Shown: positions 17,122-27,441 of the stretch, one piece after another | Layout of the letters: every line of letters begins with the position of its first letter | How positions within the stretch are numbered: position 1 is the stretch's first letter | Source: Vallitalea guaymasensis | GTDB lineage: Bacteria; Bacillota; Clostridia; Lachnospirales; Vallitaleaceae | Assembly (NCBI RefSeq): GCF_018141425.1 | Contig: NZ_CP058561.1 | Span: forward strand, 1,426,001-1,490,000 | Direction of reading: 5' to 3' | DNA length: 64,000 nt | Notes under the pieces: model-generated | What the model was told of the DNA's origin: nothing | Database searches by the model: none | Seen by the model: only the letters and a program-made list of their open reading frames with translations | Program-made: the position numbers and the translations under genes

Positions 17122-18297
17122 CTAACATTTATTTAATAATGACAATAATTTATCTCCCATTGCTTTTTCTATATAGGGTTGTATATTCCAAAATTTTTTA
17201 AACTCCTTATATTCGTCTATACATTCTTTATTATAACTTCCTTTTTTGAACGCTCTAATAAGTATATTCTTAGGAGTGTGTTCCATATCAATGAATTCTA
17301 ACATCTGTACAGAATAACCCATAATCTCAAGTATGTTCCCTCTTACACTATCCGTTATAAGGCTTGATAATTTTTCTTTGATGATTCCATGTTTCTCCAT
17401 TGGCTTCATTGTATTATTATGAATCTGTCTTAGAAGTTCATGTTGACAGCAGGGGACTGACAAGATAACATCCGCTCCCCAATTTACCGCTTTTACTAGA
17501 GCATCATCAGTAGCTGTATCACAAGCGTGAAGGGTTACTACCATATCAACTTTGTCAATTTCTTTATAACCTTTTATATCACCATGAACAAATTTCAATT
17601 TATTATAATTAAGCTCAACAGCTATTTTATTACAAAATTCTATAACATCCTTTTTCAAATCAAGCCCAATAATATTTATATCCAATTTCAGTTGTTCAAC
17701 TAGATAATGATAAAGAGCAAAAGTCAGATACGATTTTCCACATCCAAAATCTATAATATTTATGGTCTTGCTTTTATCTAGATGTTCTATGCAATCTGAA
17801 ACCATTTCAAGGAATCTATTTAGCTGCTTGAATTTGTCATATCTGTTAGCTAATACCTTACCATCTTTATTCATTACTCCAAGCTTGATTAAAAAATCAT
17901 AAGGCTCATTCTCAGATAAAATATAATTTTTAGTTCTATTATGATCTAAATCCACCTTTTCCTTTGTTGGTGGTTTTTTTATTATGTTAGCCTTTCCTTT
18001 TTTACTGACCAATACTTGATAATCAGCTTCTAAGGTATAGAAATTACCTTGCTTAAAATAATTTCCCATAAGATTTTTAAGTTCATTAATTGTATCATCA
18101 TGGTCTAGATTGTTATGAGTTACTTTCTTAGTATAATGATAAGCAAATTGATATAATAGGTTTCCTTTGATGATTACAGGTTTTACATTGACTTTATTAT
18201 AATTAGTATCATCTTTTTTTCTTACTCTGCTTAGTATAATATTATTTATGTTATTAGTCTTGATAATGCTCTCAATCAAAGCATGTACATTTTCCAT
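17122..18297 (-). CDS. Class I SAM-dependent methyltransferase (Methyltransf_32-like)
   Basis: A 391-residue cytoplasmic protein. The N-terminal half (about 1-130) is poorly conserved. The Rossmann methyltransferase domain follows, with the SAM-binding motif IIDFGCGKSYLTFAL near residue 182 and the characteristic VTLHACDTATDDAL / SVPCCQHELL segment near 253-288. The latter is typical of proteins related to eukaryotic METTL25/RRNAD1 and the bacterial Methyltransf_32 group. The substrate is not known, possibly RNA. It is a single gene with its own terminator. Confidence 0.8.
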   Translation of the reverse strand: MENVHALIESIIKTNNINNIILSRVRKKDDTNYNKVNVKPVIIKGNLLYQFAYHYTKKVTHNNLDHDDTINELKNLMGNYFKQGNFYTLEADYQVLVSKKGKANIIKKPPTKEKVDLDHNRTKNYILSENEPYDFLIKLGVMNKDGKVLANRYDKFKQLNRFLEMVSDCIEHLDKSKTINIIDFGCGKSYLTFALYHYLVEQLKLDINIIGLDLKKDVIEFCNKIAVELNYNKLKFVHGDIKGYKEIDKVDMVVTLHACDTATDDALVKAVNWGADVILSVPCCQHELLRQIHNNTMKPMEKHGIIKEKLSSLITDSVRGNILEIMGYSVQMLEFIDMEHTPKNILIRAFKKGSYNKECIDEYKEFKKFWNIQPYIEKAMGDKLLSLLNKC

Positions 18298-18438
18298 TTT
18301 TATCTCTCCTACTAGTATTTACTTCCATATTATAATATATATCAAAAGAAATTAATAGGAAAAAACTACTTCTAATTAAAATCGCTTTAATTACATATAA
18401 AATCATATGATAAGATGTTAAATTAAATCAATTTCCAA

Positions 18439-20091
18439 TTAACTGTTAGCATATGTAAAAGCTTCCTCTACACTCTTGAAAAAACATTCTTCTCCGATTG
18501 TCTCATAAATAGAAGCTTTGATTAATGAATTTTTAGGTTGTTCATTAATTCCAGATATCAATATCTTAGTCTTATTTCTTTTACATATATCTATGAATTG
18601 TTTAAACGCATGTAATGCTGTTGCATCCATTACTGGTACATTACGCATTCTCAAAATAATTACTTTCGTAGGATTACCAATCCCATTTATTACTTCCATG
18701 AACTTATCAGCAGCTCCAAAGAAAAATGGACCATTTATTTCATAAACTTGTATACCATCTGCTAACTTGAATTTCTTACTTTCTTCTTCAAAATTAAAGT
18801 CATCATCATTTTCTTCTGATGCATCCATGACTGTCTCTTTTACATTTGTTACATCTGCCATACGTTTCATAAATAACAAGGATGCTAGTACAATACCTAT
18901 TTCTATTGCCTTAACTAAATCAATTAGAACTGTTATAAAAAATGTAATTAGCAATACTAAAACATCACTCTTGGGTGATTTTAGCAATTCTTTGAATTCT
19001 CTCCATCCACACATATTATAAGCAACCATTATCAGTACAGCAGCTAACGAAGATAATGGTATCAACTTGGCTAAAGGCATAAACATAACCATTATCAATA
19101 GTAATGTAATAGAATGAACCATCCCTGCAATTGGTGTCCTCCCACCGTTTTTAATATTCGCTACAGTTCTTGCAATAGCACCTGTAGCAGGAATTCCACC
19201 AAATAAACCAGAAGCCATATTTGCAATTCCCTGAGCAACTAATTCCATATTAGAACGATGTTTACTTCCAATCATACCATCTGAAACTACTGCTGATAAC
19301 AATGATTCTATTGATCCTAAAAATGCAATTGTAACAGCTGGTCCTAGTAGAGTACTTATTTTATCCATACTGATATTAGGTATATGCGGTAAAGGTAAGG
19401 CAGAAGATAATTCACCAAATCTTGACCCAATAGTAGCTACATCTAATTTGAATACCATTACCATAACCGTTGTAACTATTAAGGCAATCAATGTTCCAGG
19501 TATTTTTCTGTTTATCTTAGGCCATAAAATGATAATTAATAAAGCTATAACCCCTACTATAATACTCCATAAATTAGCAGTATCCATTGCAGAGAAATAA
19601 GTTTTCCACTTTCCAATAAAATCAGCAGGCACTTCGCTAATGCTTAATCCAAAAAAATCCTTCATTTGAGATGAAAAAATAACTAGAGCTATACCACTAG
19701 TAAAACCTGTTGTTATTGGATATGGAATAAATTTAATAACACTTCCTAGTTTCAATAAACCCATAATTATCATAATAAAGCCAGCCATCATTGTGGCAAT
19801 AATTAATCCTTCAATCCCATGTTTAGCTACAATTGTATAAACAACAACCATAAATGCCCCAGTAGGTCCACCAATCTGTACTCTACTTCCTCCTAAAAAA
19901 GATATAAGAAAGCCTGCAATGATTGCAGTATGAATACCTTTTTCTGGGGATACACCAGAAGCAATTGCTAATGCTATTGATAGGGGCAAAGCAATTATAG
20001 CTACAATAATACCAGCTGTAACATCGCTTAAAAGTTGTTGTTTTGAATAATGTGTCATTGTGCTAAATAATTTGGGTTTTAATTTTGACAT
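18439..20091 (-). CDS. SulP-family anion transporter with STAS domain
   Basis: A 550-residue SLC26/SulP transporter. The membrane domain of about 11-12 helices (20-405) carries family motifs such as GIIVAIIALPLSIALAIASG and GGSRVQIGGPTGAF. A cytoplasmic C-terminal STAS domain (about 440-550) includes VIILRMRNVPVMDATALHAF. Members move sulfate, bicarbonate or dicarboxylates, often with sodium or protons. The sequence does not decide between them. It stands alone; its upstream region holds the terminator of the Asn/Met-rich gene. Confidence 0.9.
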   Translation of the reverse strand: MSKLKPKLFSTMTHYSKQQLLSDVTAGIIVAIIALPLSIALAIASGVSPEKGIHTAIIAGFLISFLGGSRVQIGGPTGAFMVVVYTIVAKHGIEGLIIATMMAGFIMIIMGLLKLGSVIKFIPYPITTGFTSGIALVIFSSQMKDFFGLSISEVPADFIGKWKTYFSAMDTANLWSIIVGVIALLIIILWPKINRKIPGTLIALIVTTVMVMVFKLDVATIGSRFGELSSALPLPHIPNISMDKISTLLGPAVTIAFLGSIESLLSAVVSDGMIGSKHRSNMELVAQGIANMASGLFGGIPATGAIARTVANIKNGGRTPIAGMVHSITLLLIMVMFMPLAKLIPLSSLAAVLIMVAYNMCGWREFKELLKSPKSDVLVLLITFFITVLIDLVKAIEIGIVLASLLFMKRMADVTNVKETVMDASEENDDDFNFEEESKKFKLADGIQVYEINGPFFFGAADKFMEVINGIGNPTKVIILRMRNVPVMDATALHAFKQFIDICKRNKTKILISGINEQPKNSLIKASIYETIGEECFFKSVEEAFTYANS

Positions 20092-20247
20092 ATAGTTCTT
20101 CCTCTTTTCCTACATTTTACATTTTTTACTTTATTTATATCCAATATAAGTTCCCATAGCATTTTAGTCCTTATCTAATACAAATGCAATATAATTTCTA
20201 TTGAAAACTAAAATACCACTTTTCTAAATAATCTAATTTTACATAAA

Positions 20248-20290
20248 AAAATTAATCCCAAAAGCCTTAAAGCTTCATAGGATTAATTTT
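20248..20290 (-). terminator. Terminator downstream of the Asn/Met-rich protein gene
   Basis: An 11-bp stem AAAATTAATCC / GGATTAATTTT with a smaller AGC/GCT stem in the loop. On the minus strand it is followed by TTTTTT. It separates the Asn/Met-rich gene from the SulP gene. Confidence 0.8.
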
Positions 20291-20312
20291 GATAAGATGT
20301 TTTACAGTAGAA

Positions 20313-20338
20313 AGCTACTGATATTTTTACCAGTAGCT
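20313..20338 (-). terminator. Second hairpin downstream of the Asn/Met-rich gene
   Basis: AGCTACTG (20313-20320) and CAGTAGCT (20331-20338) form a perfect 8-bp stem with a 10-base loop, about 20 bases after the stop at 20358. A short T-rich tail (TTTCT) follows on the minus strand. It probably works in tandem with the larger terminator at 20248-20290. Confidence 0.6.
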
Positions 20339-20357
20339 ATACCAAGGAGTAGAAATA

Positions 20358-20627
20358 TTATTTGCTGTACTTATTTTTTTGGTCTTTCATGTTATTATCG
20401 TACATGCTGTTGTTCATATTGTTATTATCCATATTGTTCATGTTGTTATTGTCCATGTTGTCCATATTGTTGTTATACATATTATTATTGTCCATGTTGT
20501 CGTTTCTCATACAGTTATTACTGTTTTCATTATACATGTTGTTTTCCATGTTGTTTTCCATGTTATACATGTTATTATCCATGTTTTCGTTATTCATGTT
20601 GTTTTTTGATTTATTTCTCTTAGCCAT
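20358..20627 (-). CDS. Small Asn/Met-rich low-complexity protein
   Basis: An 89-residue protein with 39 Asn and 17 Met. It consists of irregular repeats such as NNNM, MDNN and MYNN between a basic N-terminus (MAKRNKSK) and a Lys-rich end. It contains no Leu, Ile, Val, Phe, Gly, Pro, Thr, His or Trp, only one Cys, and five Tyr, so it cannot form an ordinary hydrophobic core. A strong AAAGGAGGT ribosome binding site and two terminators show it is a real gene. The function is unknown. Spore-coat or matrix material, a prion-like assembly protein, or soft-metal (copper) binding by the methionines are possibilities. Confidence 0.75.
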   Translation of the reverse strand: MAKRNKSKNNMNNENMDNNMYNMENNMENNMYNENSNNCMRNDNMDNNNMYNNNMDNMDNNNMNNMDNNNMNNSMYDNNMKDQKNKYSK

Positions 20628-20832
20628 TTAATGACCTCCTTTTAAATTTACATCTTACAGTTATATTATTTGTTATAAAAATTATTTTATGCATATAAAA
20701 AAAGTATTATTTTACTTATTTTATACTAAAAAAATATAAAACTAGGTATAAAAAATTATTTTCATAATTAGCAAATTTTGGTATAATATTAAAAAAATAA
20801 ACTGGAATATATTTGAAAAGAGGTTTATTGAT

Positions 20833-21906
20833 ATGGAATATAAGATAAACAGAATAAGCATTCATGATTTGGAAATAGGTATGGAACTCGCCAATGATGT
20901 ACTTACATCCAATGGTCTGATATTGATTCCATCCAATACTATCATAACCCAAAATCACATCTTCAAATTGAATTTATATCAAATACTAAGCATAGATATA
21001 AAGGAATACATAGATCTAATAAAATATAACTATAGTAATAATAATGACGATAAGGAATTCACCAAAAAATTTCTGAAATTCAAAGATAGTTATGATACCA
21101 ATAAGAAAAAGTTGACAAAACAATTAGATGACATAGGTAATGGTGGAAATGTTAACATCAGAGACCTTTTCAGGCTTAGTAATGATCTGATAAAAGCTCT
21201 CAAAACCAAGAGTGAACTTTTCAATTACCTTAATCATCTAAGAAGTGTAGATGAATACACATATTCCCATTCATTGAATGTATCAATGCTGTGTAATATA
21301 TTCGGTCAATGGTTACACCTAGATAAACAAGATATTGAAAACCTTACTGTTGCAGGACTATTGCATGATATAGGCAAATTATCAATTGATTCAAAAATAA
21401 TTAATAAACCTGGCAAACTAACTGATGATGAATTTGCAATTATAGAAAAACATCCAGAAATAGGATTCAATCTTGTAAAAAATCTTGACCTTCCAGAAGA
21501 AATAAAACTGGGAATACTTATGCATCATGAAAAGATAGATGGCTCTGGATATCCTCTTCACTTGAAAGATTCACAGATCCATGATTACGCTAAGATAATA
21601 GCTATAGCAGATATCTATGATGCCATGACATCAGTTCGTTCATATCACAAGAAAACTTCTCCATTCAAAGTTATAAGATTGTTTGAACGAGAATCCTATG
21701 GATTGCTTGATACCAAGTATCTCTTTGTATTTCTAGAAAATATTGCTTATAATTATTTACATAGAACCGTAAGATTATCTAATGGAGAAGTGGGAAGAAT
21801 AATTTTCATTCATAGGACAACTCCTTCAAAGCCTATTGTGGATGTTGGCATTGCGATAATCGATATGCAAGATGAAACAGATTTAGATATAGAGGAAATT
21901 ATGTAA
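20833..21906 (+). CDS. HD-GYP domain protein, probable cyclic-di-GMP phosphodiesterase
   Basis: A 357-residue protein. The N-terminal 130 residues are unassigned; the HD-GYP domain follows (about 140-310). Motifs visible: YSHSLNVSML, the HD pair in GLLHDIGKLSID, a HHEKIDGSGYP stretch carrying the GYP triad, and IADIYDAMTSVRSYHK. HD-GYP enzymes hydrolyse cyclic di-GMP to GMP or pGpG. No receiver or membrane domain is present. AGAGG lies before the ATG, and a TATAAT at about 20780 with a weak -35 could be its promoter. Confidence 0.9.
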   Translation: MEYKINRISIHDLEIGMELANDVLTSNGLILIPSNTIITQNHIFKLNLYQILSIDIKEYIDLIKYNYSNNNDDKEFTKKFLKFKDSYDTNKKKLTKQLDDIGNGGNVNIRDLFRLSNDLIKALKTKSELFNYLNHLRSVDEYTYSHSLNVSMLCNIFGQWLHLDKQDIENLTVAGLLHDIGKLSIDSKIINKPGKLTDDEFAIIEKHPEIGFNLVKNLDLPEEIKLGILMHHEKIDGSGYPLHLKDSQIHDYAKIIAIADIYDAMTSVRSYHKKTSPFKVIRLFERESYGLLDTKYLFVFLENIAYNYLHRTVRLSNGEVGRIIFIHRTTPSKPIVDVGIAIIDMQDETDLDIEEIM

Positions 21907-22125
21907 GGTAAAACCTTTAAAATACGCCATTTTTTATATGAATTACACCTTTAAAACATTTTTTTATTATTTTTTTAATAAAAATTTAATTTTTTTGTTG
22001 AAATTATATAAAATATATACTATAATGTGAATATATGATTGTGTTGTTTACCCTTCTTTTTTAAGGAACGATACATATCATATACACTATATAACCCCTT
22101 ATTAATTATTTATACTCCCCTCATC

Positions 22126-22157
22126 AAAATAACCACATGGAGACATGTGGTTATTTT
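22126..22157 (+). terminator. Strong terminator hairpin
   Basis: AAAATAACCACATG (22126-22139) and CATGTGGTTATTTT (22144-22157) form a perfect 14-bp stem with the loop GAGA, followed by ATTGTTT. It can act in both directions between the convergent HD-GYP and glpK genes. Confidence 0.85.
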
Positions 22158-22175
22158 ATTGTTTAAAACCTTATG

Positions 22176-22196
22176 AATTAAGGTAATACCTTAATT
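22176..22196 (+). terminator. Second small terminator-like hairpin
   Basis: AATTAAGGTA and TACCTTAATT, a 10-bp AT-rich inverted repeat followed by TTTAAT. It lies between the convergent HD-GYP and glpK genes. Confidence 0.5.
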
Positions 22197-22334
22197 TTTA
22201 ATACTATCATCATCTTGAATATATACCAGTTTTTTCATATATTACATAAAAAATACAACTTTATAATATTCTTAATACTATTTTTATATTTATTTAATCA
22301 AATTTTTATTTCAGTAATATTTTTGTAATATTAC

Positions 22335-23858
<1,524 letters not shown>

Positions 23859-24016
23859 CTATGTCACGGGGATGCTTAATTTAGTCATTATCATTAAAAA
23901 ATATAACAACTATAACTAGCTATAAATTAAATTGTACAAATCAAGTACATCTCCTTATTAAATATTATACTATATCAACAAATATTTTCATAGACCAATT
24001 AAATAAAGTTAGTTTC

Positions 24017-24045
24017 TTGACAACTTTTATATAGTATAATATATT
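24017..24045 (+). promoter_or_regulatory. Sigma-A promoter of the sdpR-like gene
   Basis: TTGACA (24017-24022), a 17-base spacer and TATATT (24040-24045), reading into the ArsR-type regulator that starts at 24122. Confidence 0.75.
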
Positions 24046-24057
24046 AATAATATATGC

Positions 24058-24077
24058 ATTTAGATATTTATCTAAAT
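24058..24077. promoter_or_regulatory. Palindromic operator of the sdpR-like repressor
   Basis: ATTTAGATA-TT-TATCTAAAT, perfect 9-bp arms around two bases, starting 13 bp after the -10 box. Placement over the transcribed start region suggests autorepression by the encoded ArsR/SdpR-type protein. Confidence 0.78.
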
Positions 24078-24121
24078 ACAAACAAAAAATGCAGTGACTT
24101 ATGACATGCAGGAGTGATTTG

Positions 24122-24400
24122 ATGAACGAAGTATTTAAAGCATTATCTGATCCCACAAGAAGAAAAATATTGGAATTATTATATGACAAGGATATGACCG
24201 CTGGTGATATCGCTGATTGTTTCAACATTAGCAAACCCTCTATCAGCCATCATTTAAATATTTTAAAAAATTCAAAGTTGGTTTTTACAGAACGTAGGGG
24301 GCAAAATATAATATATTCCTTGAATACCACATCATTTCAATCTATGATAAAGTGGATCTATGATTTTACCGGAAAGGATGATAATAATGAAAAAGCCTAA
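24122..24400 (+). CDS. ArsR/SdpR-family transcriptional repressor
   Basis: A 92-residue winged-helix regulator: FKALSDPTRRKILELL at the start, the recognition region FNISKPSISHHLNILKNSKL and the wing ERRGQNIIYSLN. It has no Cys pair typical of metal-sensing ArsR proteins. Together with the overlapping SdpI-like gene it matches Bacillus SdpR, the autorepressor of the sdpRI immunity operon. I chose the ATG at 24122 because AGGAG precedes it; the in-frame ATG at 24101 has no ribosome binding site. A perfect palindrome lies in its promoter. In Bacillus, SdpI captures SdpR at the membrane when toxin is present; whether this holds here is inferred. Confidence 0.88.
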   Translation: MNEVFKALSDPTRRKILELLYDKDMTAGDIADCFNISKPSISHHLNILKNSKLVFTERRGQNIIYSLNTTSFQSMIKWIYDFTGKDDNNEKA

Positions 24401-25034
24401 ACTAGCACTCATTCTAAGTATTATATCATTAATAGGAACTGTTATAGCCTATTTTTATTTACCTGATACAATTCCTATACATTGGGGTATTGATGGAAAA
24501 GTAGACAATACAGGTCCAAAATATATGGCTATCATTCTTGGTGCTGTGCCATTAGCTATTTATATACTAATGAATACCCTACCAAAAATCGATCCTAAAA
24601 GAGAAAATTATAAAAAGCATTCAAAAGCATATAGAATTTTTTCATTTTATACTATATTATTTTTGATTATCATCAATTGGATAACTATTATAGCTTCTTT
24701 TGGTGTAGAGATGAACGTAGGTCTATTTATACCAATTCTAGTAGGAATTCTCTTTATTATAATTGGTAATTATATGCCACAGTTCAGACATAATTATTTT
24801 GTTGGTATCAAGACACCTTGGACTCTTGCTGATGAAACCAATTGGAAAAAAACACATTTCTTTGGTGGATATGTTTTTATGATTTTAGGGATTATCATTA
24901 TGCTGATGGGGATTATTCAAAACCCTTTAATATTATATATGGGTTTAACTGTCTCAGCTATTTTGGTTATTTCATTATATGTTTATTCTTACTTGCTTTT
25001 TAGAAAAATGAGTAAATCTCAAAAAAATAAATAA
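24387..25034 (+). CDS. SdpI-like integral membrane protein (DUF1648 plus SdpI domain)
   Basis: A 215-residue membrane protein with six predicted helices. The N-terminal DUF1648 signature (FYLPDTIPIHWGIDGKVDN) is followed by the SdpI motif region RHNYFVGIKTPWTLADETNW. Bacillus SdpI gives immunity to the SdpC killing toxin and senses it. The start at 24387 overlaps the repressor gene by 14 bases, with AAAGG upstream, so the two are translationally coupled. No sdpC-like toxin gene is in the window, so it may defend against toxins of other strains. Confidence 0.87.
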   Translation: MKKPKLALILSIISLIGTVIAYFYLPDTIPIHWGIDGKVDNTGPKYMAIILGAVPLAIYILMNTLPKIDPKRENYKKHSKAYRIFSFYTILFLIIINWITIIASFGVEMNVGLFIPILVGILFIIIGNYMPQFRHNYFVGIKTPWTLADETNWKKTHFFGGYVFMILGIIIMLMGIIQNPLILYMGLTVSAILVISLYVYSYLLFRKMSKSQKNK

Positions 25035-25090
25035 AAATTTTTTTTTGAAAATTAAACAAAAATAATATTTTTATTCTACAAATCCTAAGG

Positions 25091-25113
25091 AAAAAGGTTC
25101 TAATAACCTTTTT
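25091..25113 (+). terminator. Terminator of the sdpR-sdpI pair
   Basis: AAAAAGGTT and AACCTTTTT form a 9-bp stem with a 5-base loop, followed by CTTTTT. Confidence 0.85.
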
Positions 25114-25217
25114 CTTTTTAATATCAACAATCCTATTCAAGTGGGTTATTTTGTTTGTTTATTTCATCTTTCTTAGCATATATTATTTATATAGAAAAAA
25201 ATAAAAGGATGAATCAA

Positions 25218-25670
25218 ATGACTGACATAATAAGCGAAACAGAACTAGAAATCAAACTCAATGAATTTCGGGATATATTAATAAACTATGATTACTCTGA
25301 AATTGAGAACGTCATATTTTTTGATATTAATTCTCTTAATTATTATATTGAAAACAACGAAGGAAATCCTTTTGAAAAACAATATGATGCAATTGAAAAA
25401 ATATTAAATAGTATTTACCTATACTTGCCATGCAGTCTTTCAGATGATACTATAAATGTAATCTCAGAAATTCTGAATGTCAAATATGGAGATGAAGCTA
25501 TAGTTAAACAGAATGTTCTATTCAATATCAAATTAGAGTTCATTGATATGGTAAAGAATATATCAACCGAAGAGGAATGGAAAAAATTAGTACAGTTATG
25601 TAAAAAAATCAGGAATACGAAAGAGAAACTCGAAAGGAATGAAAAAGAATATGAGTATTTGGGGAGATAA
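25218..25670 (+). CDS. Small acidic helical protein of unknown function
   Basis: A 150-residue protein rich in Glu, Asn and Ile, predicted all-helical, with no signal or membrane segment. I do not recognise a family. I chose the ATG at 25218 (MTDIISETELE), preceded by AAAAGGA. Its last 20 bases overlap the start of the radical SAM gene at 25651, so the two are very probably translated together. This suggests a partner or regulator of the YtqA-like protein, but nothing in the sequence proves it. Confidence 0.6.
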   Translation: MTDIISETELEIKLNEFRDILINYDYSEIENVIFFDINSLNYYIENNEGNPFEKQYDAIEKILNSIYLYLPCSLSDDTINVISEILNVKYGDEAIVKQNVLFNIKLEFIDMVKNISTEEEWKKLVQLCKKIRNTKEKLERNEKEYEYLGR

Positions 25671-26580
25671 ACCCTATTATTCATTAAATTACTATTTAAG
25701 AGAATTATACGGTGAGAAGATATATAAAATTGCAATAGATGGCGGTTTCACTTGTCCTAATAGAGATGGTAAGATTGGTACTAAAGGCTGTATTTTCTGC
25801 AGTGAAGGCGGTTCTGGAGATTTTGCTTCTTCAGCATCATTATCAATATATGACCAGATTGAACAAGGTAAGAAAAGATTGTCATCAAAAAAAACAGGGA
25901 ATAAATATATTGCTTACTTTCAAGCATACACTAATACTTATGCCCCTATCAATCGTTTAAAGGCACTTTTTAGGGAAGCAATATCCCACCCTGATATAAT
26001 TGGTCTGTCTGTAGCAACAAGACCTGATTGCCTTGATAATGAAGTTATAAAACTATTAGCCACCATTAATAAAACCAAGAAGGTATGGGTTGAACTGGGA
26101 TTACAATCAATTCATACCTCTTCTGCATCTTTTATAAGACGTGGATATGAACTGGATTGTTTTGATAGTGCTGTGACAAGACTCACAGAGGCTGGTCTTG
26201 ACGTAGTTGTTCATCTGATATTAGGACTACCTAATGAGACAAAAGAAGATGTTCTTCAGTCAGTAAAATATATATGTGACAAGAATATCAGTGGTATAAA
26301 ACTTCAATTATTACATGTACTAAAAAATACTGATCTAGCAGATTATTACTATGAGCAAGGTTTCAAGATATTATCAATGGATGAATATATTGATTTACTA
26401 ATTTCTTGTATAGAAATTATTCCACCTGAAATTGTAATTCATAGAATTACAGGCGATGGACCTAAAAATCTATTGATTGAACCTCTTTGGAGCGGTAATA
26501 AAAAAGTAGTTTTAAACACTATATTAAAAGAATTCAAAAACAGAAACACTTGGCAAGGTAAAAAAACACCTCTGCTCTAA
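25651..26580 (+). CDS. Radical SAM protein, TIGR01212 family (YtqA/MnmL-like)
   Basis: A protein of about 309 residues. The iron-sulfur motif C35-x11-C47-x2-C50 lies in GGFTCPNRDGKIGTKGCIFC, with the typical N-terminus GDKPYYSLNYYLRELYG and a TIM-barrel region (VWVELGLQSIHTSSASFIRRG). It is the YtqA/YhcC type. Bacillus YtqA has been reported as MnmL, acting with the methyltransferase YtqB/MnmM on the wobble uridine of tRNA. No ytqB-like gene is adjacent here. The start could also be the ATG at 25639, but AAAGGA is too close to it, and the 25651 start matches family N-termini. Confidence 0.88.
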   Translation: MSIWGDKPYYSLNYYLRELYGEKIYKIAIDGGFTCPNRDGKIGTKGCIFCSEGGSGDFASSASLSIYDQIEQGKKRLSSKKTGNKYIAYFQAYTNTYAPINRLKALFREAISHPDIIGLSVATRPDCLDNEVIKLLATINKTKKVWVELGLQSIHTSSASFIRRGYELDCFDSAVTRLTEAGLDVVVHLILGLPNETKEDVLQSVKYICDKNISGIKLQLLHVLKNTDLADYYYEQGFKILSMDEYIDLLISCIEIIPPEIVIHRITGDGPKNLLIEPLWSGNKKVVLNTILKEFKNRNTWQGKKTPLL

Positions 26581-26739
26581 TATAATATTAAATACCCACT
26601 TGTTTATTTTCTTTTTTTAATATACAATAGTTGTTAATATATAAAGTGTTTAAATATATACCGACCACTATATGTTGTGGTTATGCAATATTATATATTT
26701 AGATAAATACATATTAGATCGGTTTTTAAGGAGGTTTAT

Positions 26740-27267
26740 ATGAAGGGTTCTAATCATGAATTAAGTGTAAATAAGTTAATAATTCTTTATATGATTGAGA
26801 AATTAGACATGCCTATGTCATATACTCAGATTTCAGAATTTTTGTTAGCTCATGAATATATGAATTATTTTTCCTTACAGCAGTATTTTTCGGAACTAGT
26901 TGAAACTAATTTATTGGCTACTAAAGTAATAAATCATTCTACTAGATACTCTATTACCGAAAATGGCAAAAAAACATTGGAATATTTTGAAAACAGGATA
27001 CCTGAAAGTATTTGTACTGAGATACTTAACTATCTGAAAGATAAAAAGTTAGAGTTAAAAGATGAGTTTGAGATAACAGCAGAATATTATCCTAAGAGAA
27101 ACGGGGATTATACTGTTAATTGTATTGCAAAAGAGAAAAAAGATCTGCTTATGGAAATTAAGATCAATGTTGTGTCTAAGGAACATGCTCTTAAGATATG
27201 TGATAATTGGAAGGAAAATCCTCATATGATTTATGGGAAGATATTGGAGGAGTTGTTGAAGTCTTAG
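26740..27267 (+). CDS. DUF4364 family protein (winged-helix)
   Basis: A 175-residue cytoplasmic protein. The N-terminal winged-helix-like part (LIILYMIEKLDMPMSYTQIS, then SLQQYFSELVETNLL and YSITENGKKTLEYF) resembles PadR-type regulators. The C-terminal half is a beta-rich domain. It corresponds to DUF4364, widespread in Clostridia and without an established role. AAGGAGG precedes the ATG. It is convergent with engB and separated from it by the long hairpin at 27291-27351. Confidence 0.82.
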   Translation: MKGSNHELSVNKLIILYMIEKLDMPMSYTQISEFLLAHEYMNYFSLQQYFSELVETNLLATKVINHSTRYSITENGKKTLEYFENRIPESICTEILNYLKDKKLELKDEFEITAEYYPKRNGDYTVNCIAKEKKDLLMEIKINVVSKEHALKICDNWKENPHMIYGKILEELLKS

Positions 27268-27290
27268 ATGGGGCTAACGCAATAAAGCGT

Positions 27291-27351
27291 AGCGGTATAT
27301 AGATAGTTTTTCTTGCCTGAACGGTTAGCGAAAAACTATCTATATACCGCT
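27291..27351. repeat. Long perfect stem-loop L1 (22-bp stem)
   Basis: Arms at 27291-27312 and 27330-27351 are perfectly complementary over 22 bp, with the 17-base loop TTGCCTGAACGGTTAGC. The left flank is GGGCTAACGC. TTTTGTTT follows on the plus side, so it may terminate the DUF4364 gene. The loop ends and left flank match those of stem-loop L2 at 45098-45169 (minus strand) although the stems differ. Confidence 0.8.
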
Positions 27352-27441
27352 TTTGTTTGCCTTTGCCGAGGGTTAAATGTGAATAACTCATATGTTAGTT
27401 TATTACATGTAAAAAATCATATTAGTATGTTTTTAAGTTTG

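Larger units (their letters stand above)
21907..22334. other. Spacer between convergent genes with two hairpins
   Basis: 428 bp between the HD-GYP gene and the end of glpK. It contains the hairpins at 22126-22157 and 22176-22196. The rest is AT-rich without a recognisable gene. Confidence 0.55.

Noticed and set aside
20297-20631. Long plus-strand frames opposite the Asn/Met-rich gene
   Set aside because: They are mirror images of the trinucleotide-like low-complexity coding sequence. Only the minus-strand frame has a ribosome binding site and terminators.
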